A DNA stretch of 64,000 nt, from assembly GCA_022376465.1 (NCBI GenBank), contig JACDTU010000003.1, positions 1,178,001 through 1,242,000 on the forward strand. The letters are read 5' to 3'. Numbering within the stretch: the first letter of the stretch is position 1; the number at the start of each line of letters is the position of its first letter. The translations under genes and the position numbers were made by a program. Below are positions 24,478-35,200 of this stretch, piece after piece. Under the pieces are notes generated by a model. That model saw only the letters and a list, made by a program, of their open reading frames with translations, ran no database searches and was not told the origin of the DNA. This stretch comes from Cubamyces lactineus. Taxonomy: Eukaryota > Basidiomycota > Agaricomycetes > Polyporales > Polyporaceae.

Positions 24478-25107
24478 ATGGTGGGATATTATTCTTCGGT
24501 AATTTGTACCGATGATCTCATGAACGTTCGTTCCAGCCTCCGAGACACCAGCCAAGGAACCTCATCCTGCTGCTCAAGACGCACAAGCTCACCGTCTTCC
24601 TCACGTTGCCGGGCACGTCTATGGTCGCGGAAGCCAAGGCCGAGGCCCTCACTGCGTTTACATCGAGCGTACTTGAGAATCCGGAACCACATCCTGAACT
24701 AATGGACGAAGACGACGAGGAATGGAGGGTGCCGAAGGTGTCGAGCGTGGACGAATTCGAGCTCGCCCGGGCAGCCAAGGCACAAGGCCGGCCGACGGGG
24801 CGATACGAGAAGCTTGACCCGACCGCACAGCTGAAGAACGTCGTCTCGAACTGGGACCCAATATTCGTGCAATTCAGAGACGAGAGTGGTGAGTGTGCAG
24901 CCCCGGCCCTTGCGCACATGTTACATCCCTTCACGATCAATTTCCCTCATCTGTCATCTGCAATTGCATGGGCGCCCTGGTGTTGTCTCGTTCAATGTAC
25001 GGCGTACAGGAGAGCTACTGCCTGTGAAGGTATCTATACCGCCTATACTGCCAGAAGAGTACGAAGACACCTCCACGCAAAAGGGGAAACGCAAAGCGGA
25101 CGAGTGA
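24478..25107 (+). CDS. Small conserved-looking hypothetical protein, start codon directly abutting an intron
   Basis: I do not recognise the family. The long frame encoding RNLILLLKTHKLTVFLTLPG has no upstream ATG of its own. ATG 24478-24480 is followed at once by GTGGGA and, 56 bases later, by TTCCAG. This gives M|PPRHQPRNLILLLKT in frame. A second intron (about 24892-25012) joins RDESG to ELLPVKVSIPPILPEEYED. The N-terminal strand-rich stretch resembles a ubiquitin-like fold. The C-terminus is basic (KGKRKADE), a possible nuclear signal. Predicted length about 185 residues. The body is well supported by splice phase; the start is less certain. Confidence 0.6.
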
Positions 25108-25271
25108 ATGTAGCCCGGGCATCTCCTGCTCGTGGGTACGCAGGATTGGTGTCAAACGCCTCCATGCCTGACAGGATCCCATCTCTTGTACGTTGTATTG
25201 TAATATATAGCCTAGAAGGCCGCGAGAATGGCGCCGTGGAGTGGACGTGTGACATGGCAAGGCTTATAAAG

Positions 25272-25924
25272 TCATGCCGGGGGTGCTCCCTCCCATCTGC
25301 GAGGGGTAATAGGCAGCAAAGCGGCGGCAACGCGTCGTCCTTCCTCAGCGAGAAGATTGTATGTCGAACAAGCGTTGCGCTGCCATGTTGTTGAGCCTTT
25401 GCGCGTATCCACAAACCGCGAAACTAGCAACTTACGGTGTTCATGACGTCGATCTGCACGCCCGCTTTTATCAAATATTGCCGTAGTACAGGTGGAAGCA
25501 TGTCTACGCGTTCTCCAGTGCCAAGCAAGAGGATCTCTGTAGCACATAAACGTCGTCAGCCTTGCAAGCAGTGGACGTGTGCAATAGGCGTACCAGGCTT
25601 CGGCACCACGGTCTCAAAGATCTCAAAGTGTTCCGGCTTCCAACCGTCCCAGAGCTTTTCAGGAACGTTCCACATGAACACCTTGCCGTTCAGGAATATA
25701 GAGGCAGAGGTCAGGAGAAGCCCATCCGCAAGCTGTATGCCGTTCTGCGTGATCGCCTTGACTTCCACAGACGGCGCGTCCCCGCCCGCCAGAATGTTGC
25801 TCAGTCCACCATCCCTAGGATTTCTTCTGCTAGACGAAGCATGTATTGCACGCGTAGCCAGAGAAATGCGGGTCGACTGTCTCAGCGCAGAACGAGCCAG
25901 TGGACGGAGGAGGGAGAGAGACAT
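25272..25924 (-). CDS. Complex I assembly factor NDUFAF3 (DUF498/Mth938-like)
   Basis: Mitochondrial assembly factor for complex I, of the Mth938/DUF498 fold. The N-terminus is a typical mitochondrial presequence rich in Arg, Ser and Leu (SLLRPLARSALRQSTRISLA) with a probable cleavage region near AIHASSSRR. The mature domain contains IFLNGKVFMWNV, HFEIFETVVPKPEILLLGTG, PVLRQYLIKAGVQIDVMNT and STYNLLAEEGRRVAAALLP, the last being the family's C-terminal signature. Three exons; the joins at PKP|EILLL and MNT|RNACST are in phase. About 178 aa, usual for the family. Shares a 103-bp divergent promoter with SWC4. Confidence 0.9.
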
Positions 25925-26027
25925 GGTGGTGGCGGTCAGTAGACAGAATTATCGCCCCGCGTTCCGGGCGTCTACACATCTTGACCGCTAACCACATTCC
26001 TCGCTCTCGATCTCGGACTGGCACAAT
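25925..26027. promoter_or_regulatory. 103-bp bidirectional promoter between NDUFAF3 and SWC4
   Basis: Only 103 bases separate the two start codons, so both 5' UTRs and both core promoters must be compressed here or overlap coding sequence. No TATA box is obvious. Confidence 0.5.
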
Positions 26028-27926
26028 ATGGCGGCGTCTGCAGCGGACGTTCGCAGTATCCTCTCTATCCCAAACCCACCTGCCTCTGGCAGCGGAAGCG
26101 GTGTGCAGTCAGCCAAGAAACCTCAACAGGCTGAGCGCGCGAAGAAACCGGAAGGCATCCCTCGCGAGCTCTACGCGCTCATCGGGCCCTCCGCCCCTAC
26201 ACTCGCTGCACAGTTCGCGAAGCCGCGTCTCAAGCAGAAGCCGAACCTTGGTGGCGGAGGTCGCGTGAAATGGAAAGTCATGCAGGACGAGAGAAATGGT
26301 GCAGAGTATATTGACACGGGAGGCTGTATGTAGGGAGTGGCGGCCTTTCAAGAACAGTGCACGCTCGGATGGGCTCCAGCTGTCTCACTGGGTCAAGGCT
26401 AGCACAGACCCTGAGGCTGGTATGTGGCACGCGTTCCACGGCGACGAGCTACCTGTTAACTTGTAACAGATTATCCCTTTGCCAAGTACAACATTCAATC
26501 ACCACATTATGTGTACTCCCAGGACGAATACAGCCGTCTCCTCGAAGGTATTGTGCCCATCGCCACTTTGGGCCGGCTCGCCCAGTGACCCATTCTTGTC
26601 AGATCCGAAATGGACCAGGGAGGAGACGGATTACCTGTTCGAACTCGTCCGTCAGTACGACGGTCGTTTCTACGTTGTTCACGATCGCTACGAATATCCC
26701 AACAACTCTGAAGGCACATCGCGCAGCCTGGAGGTGAGTGTCATACATGCAATACGAGGATCACCCTAACACTGTGACAGGACCTGAAGGACCGATACTT
26801 CAGTGTTTGTCGGAAGCTGGTGCGCAACAGACCTTGGCCAGGGGATGAAGCGAGCAAAGCAGCCCTCCTATCTAGCTTATCCTTTGACAAAGGTAAGCCT
26901 ATACCCGTCCAGGATTGTAGACTCACTCAATAATGTACCCCAAGACCGAGAGGTCATGCGCAAACAATACGTGATCAGCCTCGAGAATAGAACCCCAGAG
27001 CAGATTGCGGAGGAAGACGCATTGTATCTTGAGCTGGAGAAGCTGAAGGAGAACGAACGTAGATTCAAGAAGGATCGGGACGAGCTCTTGCGCACACTCC
27101 TGGGCATTGATTCTGGCCTGCCAGACATTCCAGTGGACGAGGAGGGACTTCAAGGTTCCTCGACAGATACCAAGAAAAAGAAGAAAGTTGTTGCCAGCAG
27201 CGTCGAGCCCCAGACGCCGATTACCCCGACGGCCTCCAGTGTCATCGCGCTCTCTCAGCCACAGCCGAAGAAATCGGCCAAGTCTGCTGCATACGGTAGG
27301 TCATCCGGCTTGTGACTCCGAAAGTACCCCATATTGACGCTATGCCAGATGCATTACATTGCATACACAGGACGGGCGACGCACAGACGGCTACGTCCTC
27401 GAAGGCGCCTCACACGCCAGTTCACCTCCGTAGCCTTAAGATCCCTCAGCCCAAGCAGACTATTGCACAACGGATTGCTCAGGTGCTCGGAGAGCTGGGC
27501 ATCTCTCACAACCGGCTTGTCATGCCAACGCGCGACAACATCGCGCGACTGGAGTCAGTAGTGCACGATGCTGGCCTGGTGGTAGAGAAGAAGAAAGCCC
27601 TCGACAAAGTCGAACAGGACCTGAAGACTATGAAAGCGCGTCTGGCCGCTCTCCGTGGAGAGGCACCTGAAGACGATGGAGAAACACCTCAGACCCCGAT
27701 GGAAGTCGAGGAAGGGCCGGAAGAGAGCGTTGTGGATGGGCGCGCTCAGAGTGTGATGAGTACCAAGAGCACACGGAGTCGGCGACAGGTGCGTAGGTTC
27801 ACGTCCATACACACAACGCGACGTTGACAAGACCGTGCTTTGGCGAACTATTCGCAGACTCGTCGATCGATGTCTATATCGTCGGTTGATACTTCTATTG
27901 GGCCCAACAAGCGTCAGAAGCGATGA
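26028..27926 (+). CDS. SWC4: SWC4/DMAP1-type subunit of SWR1 and NuA4 chromatin complexes
   Basis: Shared subunit of the SWR1 histone-exchange and NuA4 acetyltransferase complexes in the nucleus. Conserved elements in order: IPRELYALIGPSAPT near residue 42, the KNSARSDGLQLSHWVK block, YPFAKYN, and the SANT/Myb-like domain (WTREETDYLFELVRQYDGRF; DRYEYPNNSEGTSRSLEDLK; DRYFSVCRKLVRNRPWP). A Glu/Lys-rich coiled coil and the DMAP1 C-terminal region (QVLGELGISHNRLVMPTRDN) follow, with an acidic tail. It ends NKRQKR with TGA at 27924-27926. The join of exon 1 to exon 2 (around 26280-26350) is unresolved: the conserved WRPF segment is out of phase with an obvious donor, while acceptor use at TTCAAG gives a slightly shorter in-frame product. 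Confidence 0.88.
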
Positions 27927-28280
27927 GGCTCCCGTGGATCCTAGACTCCTTGTATCATAGCTGTTGTGCAATTGTATTTCTATGTCATAGTTAGGTATGT
28001 CTGACGGAACGGAGATTTCGAAGAGTTCTTCGACGACCACACTGGCGAGAGATGTGTTGAACTTGCGATTTGACAACGACATGTGTGCCCACAGCATGTG
28101 TACGCCGAAACGGCGCCGTAAACGATTCGCGCGACGCATCCAAAACTCGCGACGCGCGGGGCGCGCGCCAGGCAATTGACTTGACCTCGGACTACTACAT
28201 TCGTACTACCTCCCTCGCTTTCTCAGACTTCGGGCCTGGTCAATTCGCTCCGATTCTGGTAGTACAAGTACGTCGAGGCC
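27927..28280. other. Intergenic: SWC4 3' region and lipoate-ligase promoter
   Basis: A 354-bp stretch between two genes in the same direction. No coding signal that I trust. Confidence 0.5.
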
Positions 28281-29758
28281 ATGTTGTCTCTGCATGTCTG
28301 GCGAAATTGCGCGACTCGCAGAACGGCACTATCGCGCTGCTACACCTCCGGATCGGGGACACTCACCCCCAAACACTCCATATACGTGTCGGAGTCCACG
28401 GACCCGTACTTCAACCTCACTTTCGAGGACTGGTGCGTACACATCACGCTATGAAAACGCGCGCGTTCTGACGTGACACTGTAGGCTCTTCCGACACAAG
28501 TCTCCGGATGAGCCCGCGCTGCTGCTGTACAGAGACAGTCCGTGCGTGGTCATCGGGAGGAACCAGAACCCGTGGAAGGAAGTCAATCTGCGCGCGTCGC
28601 GTCGCACCGGCATTCCGTTCATTCGCAGGCATAGCGGAGGCGGCACGGTGTATCATGTACGTAGTGGGCTAGCTGGTATCGCACCTCCCTACGTCCGTAC
28701 AGAGCTCATGTGTCTCTATAGGATCTCGGTAACACAAACTTCTCGATCCACCTGCCAAGGGCATCCTTCGACCGGCACGCTACTGCGCAAGTCGTTCTGA
28801 AGGCGGTCAGGTCTATGGGCGTGGACGCGAATGTGAATGACAGGAACGATATCTGCGTGGGCAAGGAAAAGATATGCTTCACAGTTTCCCTTCCCCGCAC
28901 TTCCTCGACTCATATAGCTGGTCTCTACGTTTCAGGCTCAGCTTACAAGATCGTGAAAGACCGCGCGTACCATCACGGCACGATGCTTATTTCCACTCGG
29001 CTGGACACTCTCGGACAGCTTCTGCGTTCCGGAAAGGTGTGTGCGTTCGCGCATTCAGACCATGCCGTCCACCTCACTGAGTAGCAGTGATCAAGGACAC
29101 GATGGAAACACGCGGCGTTGCTTCCGTCCGATCACCCGTTTGCAACTTGCAGCAGTACCATGCAGGCGTGAGCCACGAGAAGTTCCTGGAAGCCGTCATC
29201 GATGCGTACCGGCAGGAATATGATATATACGAAGAGGTGAGCCCGCCTCTAGAGATAAGATTGAGTGGGCTAAGAAGATACCGGATGCAGCCCCAAATCG
29301 TTCATGATGCGGATGGGCACCGCAGTATTCCGTACATCCGAGAAGGGATGGAGGTCTTGAAGGTTTGTGTACGCACTCTCGGTGACGCATCGGAGTTCTG
29401 AACATTCGCTGCAGACGTGGGACTGGGCATTTGGCCAAACACCAGAATTTACATACAAGGTCGAGAAACGCTTTGCCTGGGGCACCATGGTAAGAGATTC
29501 CCTGACCCAGAGAAACAACCCCTGATAGGCAACTTCTAGACTGCCGTGCTGCATTCGAAGCACGGTATCATTCTGTCTTGCGCTTTCAACTATCCTGAAG
29601 GGACAGATGGGGCGCTGAGAGAAAAGTTGGATAGTTTGGCTGCTGGGCTTGAAGGACAGCGATACGGTTCTGTGGAGAGCGAGATTTCGAAGGTTGCGGA
29701 GAGTGACGAGCGAATAGCAGACGTATGGGCTTGGCTTCGCGTAGAGATGGATAGTTGA
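28281..29758 (+). CDS. Lipoate-protein ligase A, probably mitochondrial
   Basis: Attaches lipoate (or transfers lipoyl groups) to E2/H-protein lipoyl domains in mitochondria; LplA/AIM22 family. I start at ATG 28281 because it gives an Arg/Ser-rich, acid-free presequence (LSLHVWRNCATRRTALSR) directly before the family's first conserved block, YVSESTDPYFNLTFEDWLF. Further motifs: LLLYRDSPCVVIGRNQNPW, the binding-site segment FIRRHSGGGTVYHDLGNTNF (split by an intron after H), GREN-equivalent NDRNDICVG, ISGSAYKIVKDRAYHHGTML with the catalytic Lys, and WDWAFGQTPEF near the C-terminus. About seven exons. Only 87 bp separate its stop from the stop of the convergent NDUFA1 gene. Confidence 0.88.
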
Positions 29759-29845
29759 GGATATTGGTCTATGCACGTTCAGGGACCCGCGGCTCGTGTG
29801 TGCAGTGCGAGAGCATCCAATGTTATGCGGTGCAGTGCTACTACA

Positions 29846-30271
29846 TTATGAGACTCGCTCAGTGTACCACGCGCTATTGGTCTCAAACTCTTCCGGAGCA
29901 TAAGGCTCCGCCTGAATAATGGCTTCAGCTAACCAGTATATGGCAAAGACGACGGAGGTGCTCACCGACTGCCCTCGTTTATGCCCGGTCAACCGCTGGT
30001 CCCTGTCCATCATCATACTATCCCAAGCATCTACGTTGTAGCGGACAGGCTGAATTGTTGCGACTGAGAATTCAGATGCTTCCATGTACATCTAATCGAG
30101 CTCACCTTGCCCTGGTTCTGGAGCCGCTTGGAAGTGTTCAGGAGGGTGCCTGCGGCACCGAACATCGTGGTGAGGAGGGCTACATGCTTGCATTCAGTTT
30201 TGCCGCGCAGCTTATGGGGTTCACAACGGATCCGTACCGAAGGGAATGAGAGCTTCCCAAGGGACAGGCAT
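29846..30271 (-). CDS. Complex I subunit NDUFA1 (MWFE), 85 aa
   Basis: Small single-span accessory subunit of mitochondrial complex I. It is easy to miss because four short exons are separated by short introns. Exon 1 gives MPVPWEALIPF. Exon 2 gives ALLTTMFGAAGTLLNTSKRL, the membrane segment. Exon 3 gives PVRYNVDAWDSMMMDRDQRL and TGHKRGQS. Exon 4 gives AEPYAPEEFETNSAWYTERV, ending with TAA at 29846-29848. The MPVP start, the membrane helix and the WD..M..RD.RLTG..RGQ block match fungal NDUFA1 proteins as I know them, and the length is right. All joins are GT-AG and in phase. Third complex I-related gene within 7 kb. Confidence 0.88.
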
Positions 30272-31277
30272 GATGAAGTCTAGTTGAGCCGTGAGGCTGC
30301 TTGAAAGATGCACCCAACGTCGTCACGCCCATGGACGGCGAGCGGTTGTTTACGGTTGTTAGGATCCAAGGCCACTGCCTACCATTTGTGGAATCACTAC
30401 TCAACGCCACGCTCCGTCCAATAGCCAGGCCCGCATTTGCGCCGCATCAGGTCAGGTTGCCCTTGCAAACCTCTGTTGACTCATTCTATGCAGGCTTATC
30501 ATACGGGCGTCAATGCTGTGTTTACCTATTCGTCTATACGGGTCTCAATCCGTGTGCCAATCAATGTTCGGGCACCTCACGCAACAGTTCGAATATGAAC
30601 AGCTGTCATACTCTACTGTGAATGCATTCTTAGATAGATAGAAAACCTAGAAAGACAACGTACTGCCACTCGCACGCCTTAGCCTCAACGGCTCCGAACA
30701 CCAAACCAGAGGTAGCAATCAAATTATCGTGATATGTTGCAAACGGGCATAAACAATGCCACTTGGCCCGTGCGCAGGCTCCATTAGTATATAACTCACG
30801 CTCGGACATTGCAGATCCTTACCACTCTGGCCTTTTGGCTTAGATCAAGTGTAGTATCTGTTCTTAATAGTTTAACCACTATTATGGGGGCACCGCCCCC
30901 ATTTTTGGTTATCTAATTTTTGCCGCCCCTGTTCCCTGGGCTCTGCTTGCAACCCGGGGACGCGATGACCTTGCTACTGCAGTATCGGCTTGTGTCGTCG
31001 GGGGATCCTCCTTTGCTTCCTTCTGGGATGCCTTTGTGACCGGTCAGTTGACTGGAAGCTCAGCACTTCAGATGGACGCTATAGGGTTTCTTTTTTTGCT
31101 CCTCTTTTGACTACTAGTACTTGGGATTTGTCACTTGCTTGAATACGTTTGATAAATACGAGGTAGCACGGGTGGCGGTTTGTAGTGTACATGGTATCTA
31201 CTGTGTATCCATACTTCGTAGGACTGATGTCAGACCATTGTTGAGGTGGATTGTATATCCTTCCACCAGATGGTTGC
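30272..31277. other. Long non-coding stretch with a transposon-end-like hairpin
   Basis: About 1 kb upstream of NDUFA1 and downstream of the F-box pseudogene. AT content is higher than in the flanking genes. An open frame at 30301-30621 lacks an ATG start and any recognisable domain. The only structured element is the hairpin at 30884-30902. Confidence 0.5.
30884..30902 (+). repeat. Perfect 8-bp GC hairpin, Helitron-3'-end-like
   Basis: ATGGGGGC-ACC-GCCCCCAT is a perfect inverted repeat with a 3-base loop. Eleven bases later comes CTAA followed by T. A short GC hairpin 10-12 bases before CTRR|T is the layout of a Helitron 3' terminus. No matching 5' TC end or Rep/helicase gene was identified, so this could be a non-autonomous remnant or chance. 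Confidence 0.35.
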
Positions 31278-31834
31278 CTAATGTATGCTTTGCGTCCAAC
31301 ATCCACAAGCACCCTCTATTCTATCCAGCCACTCCCCCTTTTCCCGGCTACGCCAGTGCCGGTCTACGTGCTCTCTGTCACTGAACAGGTACATGTGGGC
31401 CATGTGGCTGATCTTCCCCTCGTGCGCTTCGAAATTGTAGACCTGTACGGCTGTGGTGGGTGGCTGCAGTACTCCAGCCTCGGCTTCATGCTCGCCGCGT
31501 AAGGTATACTGGATGGCGACATGGTGAAGAGTGGGCAAGACAAGTGAAGGAAAGAGCGATGTCCCAGGAGGCGGCTGTCCGAATATGTCGAGGTAGACAT
31601 CGGAGGTACTAAGAGCACCGATCAAACCCATGCTCATCGCTGCGCCGTCCACGTTGGAGAATCGCACATGGGCGAGCGTATTCGCGGCAACGTCAAGGGG
31701 ACGCAGTAGTGCATGGGAGATGGGGCGAGACATTGTACCGAGCATGATGTGGGTGCGCCTCAGCGCCGGGAAAGTGTTGTTCTCGTCCGACTCCTCGTCG
31801 ACTCGTGCTGACTTAGAATCAGGTTGGACGTTCG
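31278..31834 (-). pseudogene. F-box-family pseudogene, C-terminal part, split by a retrotransposon
   Basis: The minus-strand reading (NTFPALRRTHIMLG, VAANTLAHVRFSNVDG, DVYLDIFGQPPP, AVQVYNFEAHEG, GEWLDRIEGACGCW) aligns segment by segment with the intact F-box gene at 41473-42615. The fragment ends abruptly at the 5' LTR. Its upstream continuation lies on the far side of the element at 41323-41350. The C-terminus stops early at 31278, although sequence resembling the paralogue's last codons continues out of frame to about 31240. No F-box-encoding half is found nearby. It was therefore probably degenerate before the insertion. Confidence 0.8.
31830..31834. other. Left target-site duplication (GTTCG)
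   Basis: GTTCG directly precedes the 5' LTR and is repeated directly after the 3' LTR at 41323-41327. A 5-bp duplication is typical for Ty3/gypsy integrases. Confidence 0.92.
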
Positions 31835-32111
31835 TGTAACGCCCGACGTCCGTGACGCCGAACATTTCCTTTCTTGATTAACACTTATTTCCTTCCCTTC
31901 CTAATCCGTCGTTTTCTGCTCGCTTACTAATGCTTGAAGTTTCCTTTCGTAGTCAATAAAACTTCCCCTCCCCCGAAAAGTATATAAGGCCCTCGTCCTG
32001 TACCTAGAGAGTCCATCGTTCTTGTTCGTAATCGACAGACCGTACACCTGTCTTTCGACGCCTGAGCGTTCTCGTGTGACGACCTCCATCCTCTCGGTTG
32101 CCGGCGTCACA
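31835..32111 (+). repeat. 5' LTR (277 bp)
   Basis: Begins TGTAAC and ends GTCACA, short imperfect inverted ends of the TG...CA type. It contains a TATA box (TATATAAGG from 31981) that probably drives the genomic transcript. It matches the 3' LTR except for A versus G at the base corresponding to AGTCAATAAA/AGTCGATAAA. Confidence 0.95.
31981..31989 (+). promoter_or_regulatory. LTR TATA box
   Basis: TATATAAGG lies about 146 bases into the LTR, leaving about 120 bases for the R and U5 regions, a normal distance for a Pol II promoter in an LTR. Confidence 0.6.
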
Positions 32112-32295
32112 TCTTTTTGACAGTACACGACTTCTGTTGTACTCGACTCTCTCTCTCGACTCTCTTGCTTGACTCTTCTCTTCGTTCTCGCTTTACCAAA
32201 AAAGTCCTTGCTAGCCTGGGTTCTAGGTCTGATCAACCTTCGACATCCGGCCCGCTTCGACACCCTACCCCGAAACTCAAATACCGTCTACTACC
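32112..32295 (+). other. Retrotransposon 5' leader
   Basis: A 184-base leader between the LTR and the gag-pol ATG, rich in C and T. It begins TCTTTTTGACAG, which does not look like the complement of a tRNA 3' end, so priming may be unusual. I could not identify a self-priming match by eye. Confidence 0.5.
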
Positions 32296-35200
32296 ATGGC
32301 TCACAACAATCAAGATTCATCGTATATGGACGCCGTCTCGGGGTCGTTCCCAGGTGAGTTCAATTCCTCTCTGGTCACGAATGCTAATACTACCTTCGGC
32401 AGCACCCTGACTTCATTGTCGGGTGATGATACTGCCCACGGTACCCCCTCCAAGACCGAGACCGGGCCTCGGATGACATATAGTCAGGCCGTCTCGCGTT
32501 CCTCCTCGCCTGGACCGGTAGTCCAAGAGGCTGGTTCCCCGGTGCTCAGTGCCCGGGATGTACTTAGTACCGTGAAGGATGAGAATATATCTATCCCTCT
32601 CACGAAGGCTCATCGGTCTGAGCAAGTACCCGAGACGTCGGGTGACGTTCCCTCTACTTCCGTCAAGGTAGAGGATGACAATGAAGGCGGTTGGATACCA
32701 GTCCTTCGTAAGAAGGGCAGCCGCGACCAGGTGGTTGCGAAGGACGTGCCTCCGCACATGTCGCGCAAGGTGGCGACGTCGACACCTGCTAAACCCGTGC
32801 ACGATCGCGAGCGTGAGGACGCGGAGTCGAAGACGTTCCGTAAGGGAAAAACAGTCGACCCTAGTAACTGGGGCGCCGTGGGCATAGATGCCAGCGAGCT
32901 AGACCCTCGCGCTCAGCAGCTAGAGTTAGCTAAATATACTGCTAGACCTCAGTTAGTCACTGACCCCTCTAAGTGGAGCATCCGCGAGCCTCCGACTACA
33001 GTAATTGAGTCAGATGATGGTGCACTGAACGAGCTACGGGAGGCGAAGGCCTCTAAGGGCCTGCGGAAGACAGGTCCGCCAGCTCCTTCAGAGGAGGCTC
33101 GAAAAAGCGACATTTTGAAAGAATTGGAGCGTCTCCGTGCTGAGCTAGAACAGTTGGAATTGCGCTCTCGCGAGCCGTCTCCGAGCCCTAAGTTACATCG
33201 TGCTGTATTACCGGACCCTGCCACGCACTCGTCTCAAACCCCACGCCTGCGTTTCCAAGATAATGCTGCGGACGCGATCGTTACGTCCTCTATCAGCGCG
33301 GCGCGAGCCAACCGCACGAGCTTGAATAAAAGTGGCCTGGATGCCGCTAAGAATTTGCGGCCTATGACCCAGGTCGAGCCAGGTAGCTACCTCGGACAGG
33401 CATTTCGTGACCTCGCCGACCGCCACGGGGCTACCAGGTCTCCTTCGGAACCATCTAGTTCCGACTCGTCCTCGTCATCGGACTCTGACTCGGATGGCGC
33501 CATTGGTGGCGGGGACAGGGACAACACTGCAAGGCGGGTGAAGCATAAGTATCGCCAGAAGCTGCGGGAAACAGAGCGCGAGCTCGCTCAGCTTCGCAAA
33601 GTGGGACCCTCGAAAGCACCCGTGCTGAAGCCTCGCGAGCCTGCACCTTACAATGGGGTTGCCGATGTTCGAATTTTCCACAAGTTCGTACAGGAGATTA
33701 CTGCCTATATAGACGGTTATCAGCTCGAGCCAGCGCGCCAGGCTATAACAGTGTCCTACTACCTCACTGACAAAGCATACGACTGCTACACCGTGACCAT
33801 GGGCACGAGCCCGCGCGAGTGGTCATTGCGTGATATACTTGTTGAAGTATTTAATTACTGTTTCCCTGTCGACTTCCGTCAGTGTATGCGACAACGTCTG
33901 AGTCGGGTATCCCAAGGAAACCGTCCCGTACGTGAGTTCGTACACGAGCTGCAAGAGCTCTTCTTGATGGTAGGTTACTTGACAGAGGAGTCGCGAGTCG
34001 AGCGACTGTGGTATGGGCTGCGATCAGCTATCCAAGCAGAGTTGTGGCGCGCTCACCTAAACCCGGCAACCTCTACCTGGGCTGAGGTGCAGTCTGAGGC
34101 CGAGATAGCTGAACTGGCTCTGGCTGCGAGTGCAGCTGCTGAACGGGGCCACCGAGACGGCGGTGGCGGAGGCAATGGGAACAGCGCAGGCTCCTCGAAT
34201 AGAGCACCGCCTGCTTCTAACTCTTCGCCGGCGCAAGCTCGGTCAACACGTCGGGATCGTCGAGATGCTCGACGTGGGCCTCGTAATGGTAGTACGCCTA
34301 AGGAAAGGGACTCCGAAGCGGGGACCTCTTCGTCATGCCCTCGTGGCACTAAGAATCCCAGCCGCACTGGCAGGAACCCGCATAGGACATCAGAGCGTGA
34401 GCGCGTCGGTCCAAAACTGTCGCCCCAGGAAATGGATGAGCTGCGTGCTGCCGGAAAGTGTTTTATCTGCAAAGAAACAGGTCATATGTCACGCAACTGC
34501 CCATCTAGGTCTAATGTACCTTCCTCTTCGAAAGGACGGCCGCCCGGTGTTGCTTCCTTCAATGTTGAGTTCGGAGATGAAGCGGCCATCCGCGTGATGG
34601 CAGAATCTACCGCACAGATGGATGAGCTACAACTCAATAGTGTTACCTGGGCCTGGGATGAAGAATCTACATACCGCTATCGCCATCTCCCTGGTCCAGG
34701 ACTCCGGTTACCACGCCTGCCTAGGGAGGGGCGTGAGCGTACCTCTATCCCCGATGTCCATGCTCAGCGGGTTGCGCACTTACTGGACTCGCACCGGCCT
34801 TACCTCCCTGGTGAAGGTCCAGAAGATGCCCGCATCTTCGCTTACTGCGGTGAGATCCCGGGACCTATCTACATTTACTATCAGAACCGTCGTGACAGTC
34901 GTAATACCCGGATGTTACCTAATAGACGTGGTGAGCTCATGCTACCATTTGAGTTGGCCGACAATCCTAGCTTTGATGTAGTCAGCTGGTTCCGTACACA
35001 GCTCGGAGAGCTGTTTGGGGACGTACCCATAGCAGACCATGGCTATTCTGAGCCCATGGGCGATGTGTTTGCCCTCTGGACGGTGCAGGTATTGAACCTG
35101 TGTGAGCCCTGGCCGGAATGGGACTTGCCCCTTGACGAGGGCTATGAACATTCCCGGTTCTCAGCGTTCCGTCGCGGTGATAAGATGTTAATTAGGGACA

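Noticed and set aside
30301..30621. 106-codon open frame near NDUFA1
   Set aside because: No ATG start, no domain, and it overlaps the NDUFA1 promoter. Probably chance.
32112..32135. Primer-binding site after the 5' LTR
   Set aside because: The sequence does not start with TGG and I could not match it to a tRNA 3' end or to the transcript start, so no site is called.
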